A stretch of 10,799 bases of DNA from Hydrogenothermaceae bacterium (GCA_026984355.1 JALSSG010000159.1:1-10799), one strand, 5' to 3'; shown: positions 1-5,703, numbered from the stretch's first letter. Notes: generated by a model not told the origin, from the letters alone. Made by a program: numbers and translations.

Positions 1-148
1 TATTTAGTAAATCAAAATCCTTTCTCGAACCTCTTTTGTAGAGTTCTAATAGAGTACTTTCAATTTCACTATCTTTAACTATTCTTTCATGACCTGATAC
101 ATGCTTTTCCTCTAAAGAAGAACGCATCTTAATACTAAAAAACCTCAT
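1..148 (-). CDS. bioW: 6-carboxyhexanoate-CoA ligase (pimeloyl-CoA synthetase) BioW, N-terminal 49 residues, cut by window edge
   Basis: I translated this fragment by hand from the minus strand; it is open to the window edge. It starts MRFFSIKMRSS and continues with KHVSGHERIV, then a short helix and GSRKDFDLLN. This is the start of BioW as I recall it (F-S-x-R/K-M-R-A/S-S, then K-H-x-S-G-x-E-R-I/L-V, then R-x-x-x-D-F), including the conserved H, S, G, E and R of the early nucleotide/substrate-binding loop. BioW activates pimelate with ATP and CoA to pimeloyl-CoA, the first committed step of biotin synthesis in Bacillus and in Aquificota, and is cytoplasmic. The start at 148 has no clear Shine-Dalgarno. 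An in-frame ATG at 127 is possible, but would remove the FFSIKM strand. The gene is divergent from the persulfide dioxygenase. Only about a fifth of the usual length (roughly 230-260 residues) is visible, so activity cannot be judged. Confidence 0.8.
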   Translation of the reverse strand, partial: MRFFSIKMRSSLEEKHVSGHERIVKDSEIESTLLELYKRGSRKDFDLLN

Positions 149-194
149 ATAAACATATTACACAAAAACAGTGGTTAATATAAACTAACATATC

Positions 195-210
195 TGTGAT
201 ATTTATCATG
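195..210. promoter_or_regulatory. Candidate CRP/FNR-family operator (TGTGA-N6-TCATG; core TGAT-N4-ATCA)
   Basis: The core TGAT (197-200), four bases, ATCA (205-208) is a perfect dyad and matches the inner part of the FNR consensus TTGAT-N4-ATCAA. Read as a CRP site it is TGTGA-N6-TCATG. Its centre (202.5) lies about 41 bp upstream of a start site predicted from the -10-like TAAAAT at 231-236, the usual position for an activator of this family at a class II promoter. It could also cover the -35 region of bioW on the other strand. The background is very AT-rich, so chance matches are a real risk. Confidence 0.4.
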
Positions 211-230
211 TAAATATGTGTATTAAATAT

Positions 231-236
231 TAAAAT
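231..236 (+). promoter_or_regulatory. Candidate -10 element (TAAAAT) of the persulfide dioxygenase gene
   Basis: TAAAAT matches TATAAT at five of six positions and would give a start site near 243 and a leader of about 30 nt. No good -35 hexamer lies 16-18 bp upstream, which fits an activator-dependent promoter using the dyad at 195-210. Other AT-rich hexamers here (for example TATTCT at 244-249) are possible, so this is tentative. Confidence 0.3.
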
Positions 237-273
237 ATGTAAATATTCTAATATATTAATTGGAGGAACAAAC

Positions 274-1659
274 ATGTTAATACAATCTTTTTACGCAGAT
301 GCACTGGCACATATATCATATCTTCTAATAGGTTCAAACAACGCTGCTGTAATAGACCCAAAAAGAGATGTAGATGACTATATACAAGAAGCAAAAAAAC
401 AGGGAGTTAAAATAACTCATATTCTCATCACTCATTCTCACGCTGACTTTGTTTCTGGACATATAGAACTAGCCAAAAAAACAGGAGCAAAAATCTATGC
501 ACCAGAAAAATCAGGTTTTGAATTTGACCATATACCATTAAAAGAAGGAGATACTATAAATATAGACCATATAAAAATAGATGTTCTTGAAGTTCCAGGA
601 CATACTCCAGACCATGTTGCTTATGTTATAACAGATTTATCCAGAGGAGAACTCCCTGTAGCTGTTTTTACAGGAGATACACTTTTTGTTGGTGATGTTG
701 GAAGACCAGACCTGTTTCCAGATATAAAAGACCAGTTAGCAGAAAATCTATATCACAGCTTATTTGATAAGCTTTTAAAACTTCCTGACTTTGTAGAAAT
801 TTATCCAGCACATGGAGCTGGAACTTTATGTGGTAAAGCACTGGCAGCTAAAAGAACATCAACAATAGGATATGAGAAGCTATATAACAAAGCATTACAG
901 TTCAGCTCTAAAGAAGAATTTATAAAAAATCTGTTAGATGGTATGCCAGAAGCTCCAGACCACTTTAGAAGGTCTTCTATGATTAACGCAAAAGGTCCTA
1001 TTACTACAGACAAACTTCCTAAACCTGTACCTATGACTCCAGACGAGTTTGAAAAACACATAAATAATAGAGCTATTGTTGTTGATATCCGCTCTTATAT
1101 AGCATGGACAGGAGGACATATACCAGGCTCATACAGTTTAGACTATACATGTATGCCATTTTCTACATTTGCAGGATGGATACTTCCTCCTGATAAAAAT
1201 GTACTTATAGTAGCAGATAATGAAAAAGATGTAGAAATAGCTACAATTAAACTTAGAAGAGTAGGAATAGATTATGAAATAGGATACTTAGATGGCGGTA
1301 TGAATGCATGGGCTAAATCTGGAAAACCAGTAAAAAGCTACAAACTTATATCACCACAGCAGTTAGAAGAACAACTAAAAGAAGGAAAAGACTTATTTAT
1401 ACTAGATGTTAGAAGTCCTCAAGAATATGAAACAGGAAAAATAGAAGGAAGTGTAAATATTCCAGCACCAGCTATAAGACAAAAGTACAATATCCTACCA
1501 AAAAACAAAGAAATTTTAGCTGTATGTGGTTTAGGACCAAGAGCAGCAATGTCTGTTAGCATACTTGAACAAAAGGGTTATGAAAATTTATCTATACTAT
1601 CTGGTGGTATGACGTCATGGAATCAGTATCACAATAAACAACCTGCTTGTTCTATGTGA
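274..1659 (+). CDS. CstB-like persulfide dioxygenase with pseudo-rhodanese and C-terminal rhodanese
   Basis: 461 residues in three domains. Residues 1-245 are a metallo-beta-lactamase fold of the persulfide dioxygenase class: THSHADF (H54, H56, D58), H110 in PGHTPDH, D135 in FTGDTLFVGD, and H180 followed by C186 in YPAHGAGTLCG. F59 stands where binuclear MBL enzymes have a second-site His, as expected for mononuclear Fe(II) ETHE1/CstB-type enzymes; the expected iron ligands are H110, D135 and an upstream His. Residues 254-350 are a rhodanese fold with no active-site Cys (VADNEKD at the loop). Residues 358-455 are a rhodanese with C418 in CGLGPRA. Staphylococcal CstB has this same order and oxidises low-molecular-weight persulfides to thiosulfate. 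Expected role: cytoplasmic removal or oxidation of sulfane sulfur in a sulfur-metabolising cell. GGAGGA at 262-267, 6 nt before the ATG, supports the start. Orthology to cstB itself is inferred from architecture. Confidence 0.88.
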   Translation: MLIQSFYADALAHISYLLIGSNNAAVIDPKRDVDDYIQEAKKQGVKITHILITHSHADFVSGHIELAKKTGAKIYAPEKSGFEFDHIPLKEGDTINIDHIKIDVLEVPGHTPDHVAYVITDLSRGELPVAVFTGDTLFVGDVGRPDLFPDIKDQLAENLYHSLFDKLLKLPDFVEIYPAHGAGTLCGKALAAKRTSTIGYEKLYNKALQFSSKEEFIKNLLDGMPEAPDHFRRSSMINAKGPITTDKLPKPVPMTPDEFEKHINNRAIVVDIRSYIAWTGGHIPGSYSLDYTCMPFSTFAGWILPPDKNVLIVADNEKDVEIATIKLRRVGIDYEIGYLDGGMNAWAKSGKPVKSYKLISPQQLEEQLKEGKDLFILDVRSPQEYETGKIEGSVNIPAPAIRQKYNILPKNKEILAVCGLGPRAAMSVSILEQKGYENLSILSGGMTSWNQYHNKQPACSM

Positions 1660-1702
1660 ACCATTAAACTACTGTACCAATAAATTTGACCTTACGTTTT
1701 TT

Positions 1703-1722
1703 GGTAGGGGGTTTCCCCTCCC
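1703..1722 (+). terminator. Probable terminator hairpin after the persulfide dioxygenase gene
   Basis: AGGGG (1706-1710), loop GTTT, CCCCT (1715-1719), extended by two further G-C pairs across one mismatch. The GC-rich stem stands out in AT-rich DNA and lies 43 bp after the stop codon. The trailing T run is weak (TTATTACATTTTT), so termination may be incomplete. Confidence 0.5.
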
Positions 1723-1747
1723 TTATTACATTTTTAAGAATTTTAAA

Positions 1748-1776
1748 TTGATAACAAAGATAAAAACTCTTATACT
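1748..1776 (+). promoter_or_regulatory. Sigma-70-type promoter of the dienelactone hydrolase gene (TTGATA-17-TATACT)
   Basis: The -35 element is TTGATA at 1748-1753, followed by a 17-bp spacer and the -10 element TATACT at 1771-1776. Each hexamer differs from consensus at one position and the spacing is optimal. The predicted start near 1783 gives a 25-nt leader carrying GGAGGGG (1797-1803). It lies just after the hairpin at 1703-1722, so this gene is probably transcribed separately from its upstream neighbour. Confidence 0.65.
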
Positions 1777-1807
1777 TAAAAAATAAATCCTAAGCTGGAG
1801 GGGTAAA

Positions 1808-2503
1808 ATGGGAAAAGATATAACCTTTGAGAAAAATGGCGTTAAAGTTTCTGGTTATTTAGCAGAACCTACTACAAAAGGACCTGCAGTTATAATAATC
1901 CATGAATGGTGGGGGTTAGACTCACCTTTATCTAATATAAAAGAGTTAACTGATAAATTAGCTCAAGAAGGGTTTGTAGCATTTGCTCCAGATTTTTATA
2001 ACGGAAAAACTGCAGATAATCCTGATGATGCAGGTAAACTTATGATGGACATGTTTGAAAATAGGATGGAAGAGGTAAATAACATTTTTAGGGCAAGCGT
2101 AGAGTATCTTAAAGAATGTGATGCTACATCTCCCAAAAAAGTTGGAGTTACTGGTTTTTGCTGTGGAGGAACACTGTCAATGTACTTTGCTGACAAAGCA
2201 AATGACATTATAGATGCAAGTGTACCTTTCTATGGTATACCTCAATTAGCTCCTATAGACGCTTCAAATATAAAAATTCCTACATTTTTCATATTAGCAG
2301 AAAAAGATGAATTTGTTAAAAATGATGATGTTATAGATATGGCTAAAGCCGTATGGAAAAACAGTGTTGACGTTCAGGTTAAAGTTTACTCTGGAGTAAC
2401 ACATGCATTTTTAAATACAAAAAGACCTGATGTTTACAATGAAGAAAAAGCCAATGACGCATGGAAATTAGCTGTTGAGTTTTTCAAAACATATCTTGGT
2501 TAA
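1808..2503 (+). CDS. Dienelactone hydrolase family alpha/beta-hydrolase
   Basis: 231 residues, the normal size for the family, with no signal peptide, so cytoplasmic. The catalytic triad is visible: nucleophile C118 in GFCCGG (family pattern G-x-C-x-G-G), D167 in LAEKDEFV, and H199 in GVTHAFLN. E33 in HEWWGL is the conserved glutamate that interacts with the nucleophile in dienelactone hydrolase. In aromatic degraders such enzymes hydrolyse dienelactone to maleylacetate. Here no aromatic pathway genes are near, so the true substrate is unknown; a general carboxylesterase or lactonase role is as likely. C119 next to the nucleophile is worth noting as a possible redox-sensitive pair. GGAGGGG at 1797-1803 ends 4 nt before the ATG. 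The gene has its own promoter and converges on the HTH gene, with a hairpin between them. Confidence 0.87.
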   Translation: MGKDITFEKNGVKVSGYLAEPTTKGPAVIIIHEWWGLDSPLSNIKELTDKLAQEGFVAFAPDFYNGKTADNPDDAGKLMMDMFENRMEEVNNIFRASVEYLKECDATSPKKVGVTGFCCGGTLSMYFADKANDIIDASVPFYGIPQLAPIDASNIKIPTFFILAEKDEFVKNDDVIDMAKAVWKNSVDVQVKVYSGVTHAFLNTKRPDVYNEEKANDAWKLAVEFFKTYLG

Positions 2504-2531
2504 AAAGGGGGATTATATTCCCCCATTTTTT
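2502..2531. terminator. Bidirectional intrinsic terminator between convergent genes
   Basis: AAAAA, GGGGG (2507-2511), an 8-nt loop, CCCCC (2520-2524), A, TTTTTT. The five-pair G-C stem flanked by an A tract on the left and a T tract on the right works as a terminator on either strand. It fills the whole 26-bp gap, and the two flanking stop codons sit in its A and T tracts. Confidence 0.85.
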
Positions 2532-3186
2532 ACTCAATACCTTTCATTTGAAGATACTCTTTAATTTCATGTAAAAGTTGAGCTGGAGATTTTATAGGAT
2601 ATGTTAACCCTTCTACAACTTCAGCACCATCTAATCCTTTAATATTAACACCTGCAAGCTTATCTTTTAAATCAGCTGGTGATTGGACAGGATATTTTGT
2701 TCCTTTTATTCTTTTTAGTACAGCATAAGCCCATGGTACTTCACAAACCTGAGCAATTTGAGCACCAGAAGTAGCACAAAATTCAAGTAATACTTGAGCT
2801 TCCTGTCCTTCTTTTACAAGTTTATATGCCAATTTTGCAATTCCACCAGCAGTATGTACTCTAAGCTGTTGTTTTTCTTCTTTTGTAAGTTCATCCATGT
2901 GTTCTATCTTATAAAGAGCCATCTGTGGGTCTGCTCTTAAGATATTTCTTACAGTATTTTTTGTTAATCCTACAATTTCAGCAATTTCCTCTTCAGTTTT
3001 TAAATACTCTTCCCTTAAAACTATTACAAAAGATGCCCTTGCAAGAGAAGGCAACCACGTTAATGTCCTGTATTCTGCAAGTTTGTGTAATCCACCAAGC
3101 AAATCAAGTGATTTAAAAAATACCCTTGAGACAAGATTTTCTAAATCTGCCTCATTTACTGGAGCTCCTGTTAACTCTATAACCAT
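2530..3186 (-). CDS. HTH-containing partner of a KaiC-like ATPase (probable regulatory protein, near-KaiC family)
   Basis: 218 residues. Residues about 60-85 form a helix-turn-helix (TEEEIAEIVGLTKNTVRNIL), followed by a D-P-x-M-A-L-Y region typical of a domain described for proteins encoded beside thermophile KaiC-like ATPases. Residues 105-160 are helical with C137 and C148. The C-terminus holds two copies of a short motif: YPVQSPADLKDKL (165-177) and YPIKSPAQLLHEI (196-208). No signal peptide or membrane segment is seen. AGGAGGG at 3194-3200 sits 7 nt before the ATG. It starts 24 bp after the stop of the ATPase gene on the same strand, so the two are surely co-transcribed and probably work together. 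The known part is only that such pairs co-occur. DNA binding is inferred from the HTH, and the target and signal are unknown. Confidence 0.72.
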   Translation of the reverse strand: MVIELTGAPVNEADLENLVSRVFFKSLDLLGGLHKLAEYRTLTWLPSLARASFVIVLREEYLKTEEEIAEIVGLTKNTVRNILRADPQMALYKIEHMDELTKEEKQQLRVHTAGGIAKLAYKLVKEGQEAQVLLEFCATSGAQIAQVCEVPWAYAVLKRIKGTKYPVQSPADLKDKLAGVNIKGLDGAEVVEGLTYPIKSPAQLLHEIKEYLQMKGIE

Positions 3187-3210
3187 ATCTACACCCTCCT
3201 TAAATTTATT

Positions 3211-4089
3211 TTATTTTCCACCTATTGGCTCTAAAATTCTAACCAAACCTGTTTCTGTTATCTCCATATAATGAGTTCTTGTATCATGTCCTGCCATACG
3301 ACAGCCATCTATTCTAAATAGTCTAACTATATCTCCTATTTCTTTTTTATACATCTTTGCTTTATATGGACTATCTATAAGTTCTTTGGCTAAAACCATT
3401 GTTCCATCAACAATATGTCCTACAGCATATCCACCTGCAGCTTCTGCTGTCAGTTCTTCATGACCACTTCTTTTTTGAGATACAAATAAAGCTGTTTGAT
3501 ACCATTTTTTCATAAAATTAAATAATCTTCTAACTATACCCCTTGCTAACATTTCTTTATGTTCAAATAAACCTGTAACTGAATCTACAACTGTAAACTT
3601 TATATGATAAGTTTTAATTGCATAAGCCAAAGTAGCCAGTAAATTTGGAAGGTCTTCTCTTAGTTTTGTATGAGATGCAGCATCGATTAAAATAATGTTA
3701 TCTTCAAACTTCTCAAATTCCAGTCCCATAGCTGCAGCTCTAAGTTTTAAAGAAGCAGCAACAAAATTAGCAGGAGATTCAACAGTTATAAAAGCTACTT
3801 TGTGTCCTTCACTTGCCTGCCTTACAGTAAATTGTTCTACCATAAGAGATTTACCGGTATCGCTAACACCAGTAATGTTAAACACAGAATAGGCAGGAAT
3901 TCCACCTAAAGATTTCTTTACAATTTTACCGTCTTGTGTTTCTACAACAAAAAACAAGTCATCTAGTCCTTCTATTCCTGTAGGAACACCATAAATTTTC
4001 GGAGCTTTAGCTAAAGCTTCACTACCTACAAAAATACCTTCTTTAATAACTTCTGGCTCATGATGTTCTTCTTTAGGTAAGTCTGCCAT
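3211..4089 (-). CDS. KaiC-like RecA-superfamily ATPase, single domain (probably the thermophile AF_0795-type family)
   Basis: 292 residues, one RecA/KaiC domain after a roughly 30-residue acidic, His-rich tail. Motifs: GVPTGIEGLDDLF (34-46), the usual KaiC entry; Walker A GVSDTGKS (74-81); E104 in ITVESP, equivalent to the catalytic glutamate region; Walker B FTVVD (165-169); and a KaiC-like C-terminal strand, R264-M-A-G-H-D-x-R then MEITETGLV. An insertion at 47-64 (VVETQDGKIVKKSLGG) separates the entry motif from the P-loop. It lacks the second ATPase domain of circadian KaiC, and no KaiA or KaiB is present, so a clock role is not supported. Expected: ATP-dependent oligomer acting with the HTH protein encoded next. 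GAGGGGG at 4096-4102, 6 nt before the ATG, fixes the start. Function is unknown. Confidence 0.85.
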   Translation of the reverse strand: MADLPKEEHHEPEVIKEGIFVGSEALAKAPKIYGVPTGIEGLDDLFFVVETQDGKIVKKSLGGIPAYSVFNITGVSDTGKSLMVEQFTVRQASEGHKVAFITVESPANFVAASLKLRAAAMGLEFEKFEDNIILIDAASHTKLREDLPNLLATLAYAIKTYHIKFTVVDSVTGLFEHKEMLARGIVRRLFNFMKKWYQTALFVSQKRSGHEELTAEAAGGYAVGHIVDGTMVLAKELIDSPYKAKMYKKEIGDIVRLFRIDGCRMAGHDTRTHYMEITETGLVRILEPIGGK

Positions 4090-4134
4090 AAGATTCCCCC
4101 TCTTTTTTTATTGTTAAGAATATTTACAACTTAA

Positions 4135-4161
4135 TTTATATTAGTATTTTCTTATTTTCAA
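4135..4161 (-). promoter_or_regulatory. Weak candidate promoter for the KaiC-like/HTH pair
   Basis: Read on the minus strand, TTGAAA (4161-4156), a 15-bp spacer, and TATAAA (4140-4135). The hexamers are good but the spacing is short. A 17-bp spacing would use TAAATT instead. The divergent acylphosphatase promoter lies about 25 bp away, so the two promoters are nearly back to back. Confidence 0.3.
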
Positions 4162-4186
4162 TATGAATATATAAAAACTTCCTTTA

Positions 4187-4215
4187 TTGAAATACTTCCC
4201 AGTACGAAATATAAT
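4187..4215 (+). promoter_or_regulatory. Near-consensus sigma-70 promoter of the acyP-lptB operon (TTGAAA-17-TATAAT)
   Basis: The -35 element is TTGAAA (4187-4192), followed by exactly 17 bp and a perfect -10 TATAAT (4210-4215). The predicted start near 4222 gives a leader of about 44 nt. It is the best promoter match in the window and precedes four close or overlapping plus-strand genes with no later promoter of similar quality noticed. Confidence 0.75.
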
Positions 4216-4265
4216 TTAATATTCTAAATTACAACTTTAGACATTTAAACGAGGTTTTTATATAA

Positions 4266-4535
4266 ATGCTCCTCCACGCAATTATTTCTGGAAGAGTCCA
4301 GGGAGTAGGTTTTAGATATTTTACTCAGGATATAGCAAAAAGTTTGAATATAAAAGGGTTTGTTAGAAATCTTCCAGATGGAACTGTAGAAGTTTATGCA
4401 CAGGCAGATAAAAAAAGCTTAGAAAAATTTTTAGAGTATTTAAAAAAAGGACCACCTCTTGCTAAGGTAGAAAACATAAAATATGAGTTTCTTGATGAAG
4501 AGGGAGGTTTTGAAGATTTTGAAATCAGGTATTAA
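4266..4535 (+). CDS. acyP: Acylphosphatase
   Basis: 89 residues, the normal length. The signature ISGRVQGVGFRYF (7-19) carries R17, which binds the phosphate of the acyl phosphate. GFVRNLPDG (31-39) carries N35, which positions the nucleophilic water. The remainder follows the alpha/beta sandwich pattern and ends in FEIRY. The enzyme hydrolyses carboxyl-phosphate anhydrides such as acetyl phosphate or 1,3-bisphosphoglycerate in the cytoplasm; the physiological substrate is generally not settled in bacteria. The Shine-Dalgarno GAGG (4251-4254) is 11 nt from the ATG, longer than usual, but the start fits the family's N-terminus exactly. It is the first gene after the strong promoter at 4187-4215, and its 3' end overlaps the start region of the LysM protein gene. 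Confidence 0.95.
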   Translation: MLLHAIISGRVQGVGFRYFTQDIAKSLNIKGFVRNLPDGTVEVYAQADKKSLEKFLEYLKKGPPLAKVENIKYEFLDEEGGFEDFEIRY

Positions 4536-5691
4536 AGCTTTTTTAATTTCATTAATCATATTTTCTTTATCTTTTGGGCTTACTTATAAGGTAAGAAGAG
4601 GTGATACACTAAGTGAAATAGCTCAAAAGTTTAATGTTACTGTAGAAGATATTATTGAAGCAAATAATTTAAGACCACCATACACAATATATGTAGGACA
4701 GAAATTAAAAATACCTGTAGGTAGAACAGAGTATAAATATTACAGAGTAAAATCTGGAGATACATTAAGCGAAATAGCTCAAAAATTTAACGTATCAATA
4801 AAGGATATCATAAAAGCAAATAACTTAAGAAAACCTTATATTATAAGAGTAGGACAGGTTCTTAGAATTCCGATAAAATCTTATAAAATAAAGTTAAGTG
4901 ACTGTGAAATAATCCATAAAGTAAAACCTGGAGATACCATTATAAAAATTGCAAAAAAATATCACGTATGGGTAAAGGATATAAAAAAACTAAACAACCT
5001 AAAAAATGATTCTTTAAAAGTTGGACAAGTTTTATGTATTAAAAAGAAAAAACATACCTATACAAAAACAAAAAATAAAAAAAGTTCTTCTTCCTTTGTA
5101 AAGATAGTAGAGAAAAAAATAATAATACATAAGGTAAAACCAGGAGAAAACTTAAGTTTAATAGCAAAAAAATATAACACAACTGTTAGAGAAATAATAA
5201 GACTAAATAAACTAAAAAAACCTTATATTATAAGACCTGGACAAAGACTTAAAATACCTAAAAAAATTATTAAATATGTAGAAAGACAAAAAATTGTAAG
5301 GAAAAAAGTAAAGCTATCATTTCAATGGCCAGTAGATGGTGTAGTTATTAAAAAATTTGTAAATAACCATGAAGTTAGACATCTTGGGATAGATATTGCT
5401 ACAGAATGTAACGCTCCTATAAAAGCCTCTGAAGATGGAAAAGTAATATATGTAGGAGATAGTATAAAATCGTATGGAAATTTGATTATACTAAAGCATG
5501 AAAAAAAGCTTACAACAATATATGGTCATGTTGGAAAAATACTTGTTAGAGATGGACAGTATGTTAAAAAAGGGCAGATTATAGGAAAAACTGGAAAATT
5601 AAATAATTCTGACACCTGTGGACTTTATTTTGAAATAAGGAAAAATGCAGAACCAATGAATCCTTTAGTTTTTTTAGAAAAAAAACAATAA
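4495..5691 (+). CDS. Secreted four-LysM protein with degenerate LytM (M23-fold) domain, NlpD-like
   Basis: 398 residues from this start. A Lys-bearing n-region and hydrophobic stretch to about residue 28 (KAFLISLIIFSLSFG) form a signal peptide with no lipobox Cys, so it is exported rather than a lipoprotein. Four LysM peptidoglycan-binding domains follow (about 30-75, 82-127, 140-183, 210-256), with a very Lys-rich linker between the third and fourth (184-209). The C-terminal M23/LytM fold spans 273-396: HLGID (H296, D300) and YGHV (H345) remain, but the canonical G-P-H-L-H-F-E is T-C-G-L-Y-F-E, losing both His. It is therefore probably not a peptidase. NlpD and EnvC are known LysM/LytM proteins that activate cell-division amidases through a degenerate LytM domain, so a similar role is inferred. 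The start is uncertain: ATG 4483, ATG 4495 and TTG 4519 are possible. Confidence 0.85.
   Translation: MKREVLKILKSGIKAFLISLIIFSLSFGLTYKVRRGDTLSEIAQKFNVTVEDIIEANNLRPPYTIYVGQKLKIPVGRTEYKYYRVKSGDTLSEIAQKFNVSIKDIIKANNLRKPYIIRVGQVLRIPIKSYKIKLSDCEIIHKVKPGDTIIKIAKKYHVWVKDIKKLNNLKNDSLKVGQVLCIKKKKHTYTKTKNKKSSSSFVKIVEKKIIIHKVKPGENLSLIAKKYNTTVREIIRLNKLKKPYIIRPGQRLKIPKKIIKYVERQKIVRKKVKLSFQWPVDGVVIKKFVNNHEVRHLGIDIATECNAPIKASEDGKVIYVGDSIKSYGNLIILKHEKKLTTIYGHVGKILVRDGQYVKKGQIIGKTGKLNNSDTCGLYFEIRKNAEPMNPLVFLEKKQ
4502..4507 (+). promoter_or_regulatory. Shine-Dalgarno GGGAGG that may favour a TTG start at 4519
   Basis: Inside the acylphosphatase gene, GGGAGG at 4502-4507 lies 11 nt before an in-frame TTG at 4519. 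That is the same spacing used by acyP just upstream. A TTG start would give MKSGIKAFLISLIIF, still a complete signal peptide, and cut the overlap with acyP to 17 bp. The ATGs at 4483 and 4495 have no Shine-Dalgarno before them. The site cannot be proved from sequence alone. Confidence 0.45.
4830..4848 (+). repeat. 19-bp direct repeat in LysM2, copy 1 (identical to 5217-5235)
   Basis: This stretch inside the second LysM domain is identical, base for base, to 5217-5235 in the fourth. Both encode KPYIIR at the same place in the domain. It contains the dyad CTTATA-T-TATAAG. Identity at all third positions suggests recent duplication or gene conversion between LysM units, although AT-biased codon use makes such matches easier. 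Confidence 0.7.
5217..5235 (+). repeat. 19-bp direct repeat in LysM4, copy 2 (identical to 4830-4848)
   Basis: Second copy of the repeat described for 4830-4848, in the fourth LysM domain. The flanking codons differ (GVGQ in LysM2, PGQ in LysM4 after the shared segment), so identity is limited to this block. Confidence 0.7.
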
Positions 5692-5703
5692 GAGGTGTAG
5701 TTA

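Noticed and set aside
274..1030. Reading the MBL domain as glyoxalase II or a generic hydrolase
   Set aside because: Phe replaces the second-site His after HxHxD, and the YPAHGAGTLCG block plus fused rhodaneses fit persulfide dioxygenase better.
801..1119. Minus-strand open frames opposite the persulfide dioxygenase gene
   Set aside because: They show no family motif, lie opposite conserved coding sequence and have no Shine-Dalgarno; they are frame shadows.
1996..2208. Minus-strand open frame opposite the dienelactone hydrolase gene
   Set aside because: Shadow of a gene with an intact catalytic triad; no recognisable protein.
2925..3271. Plus-strand open frames opposite the HTH and KaiC-like genes
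   Set aside because: Low-complexity products (Leu/Phe-rich), no Shine-Dalgarno, opposite well-supported genes.
3695..3892. Plus-strand open frame opposite the KaiC-like Walker A region
   Set aside because: Shadow of the conserved P-loop region with no recognisable product.
3211..4089. Circadian clock kaiC
   Set aside because: Only one ATPase domain, and no kaiA or kaiB in the window; the partner is an HTH protein.
4831..5235. Mobile element or CRISPR-like repeat
   Set aside because: The 19-bp repeats are in frame within LysM domains and encode the same residues; there is no array or transposase.
5311..5682. Calling the LytM domain an active M23 endopeptidase
   Set aside because: The HxH motif is absent (G and Y in its place).
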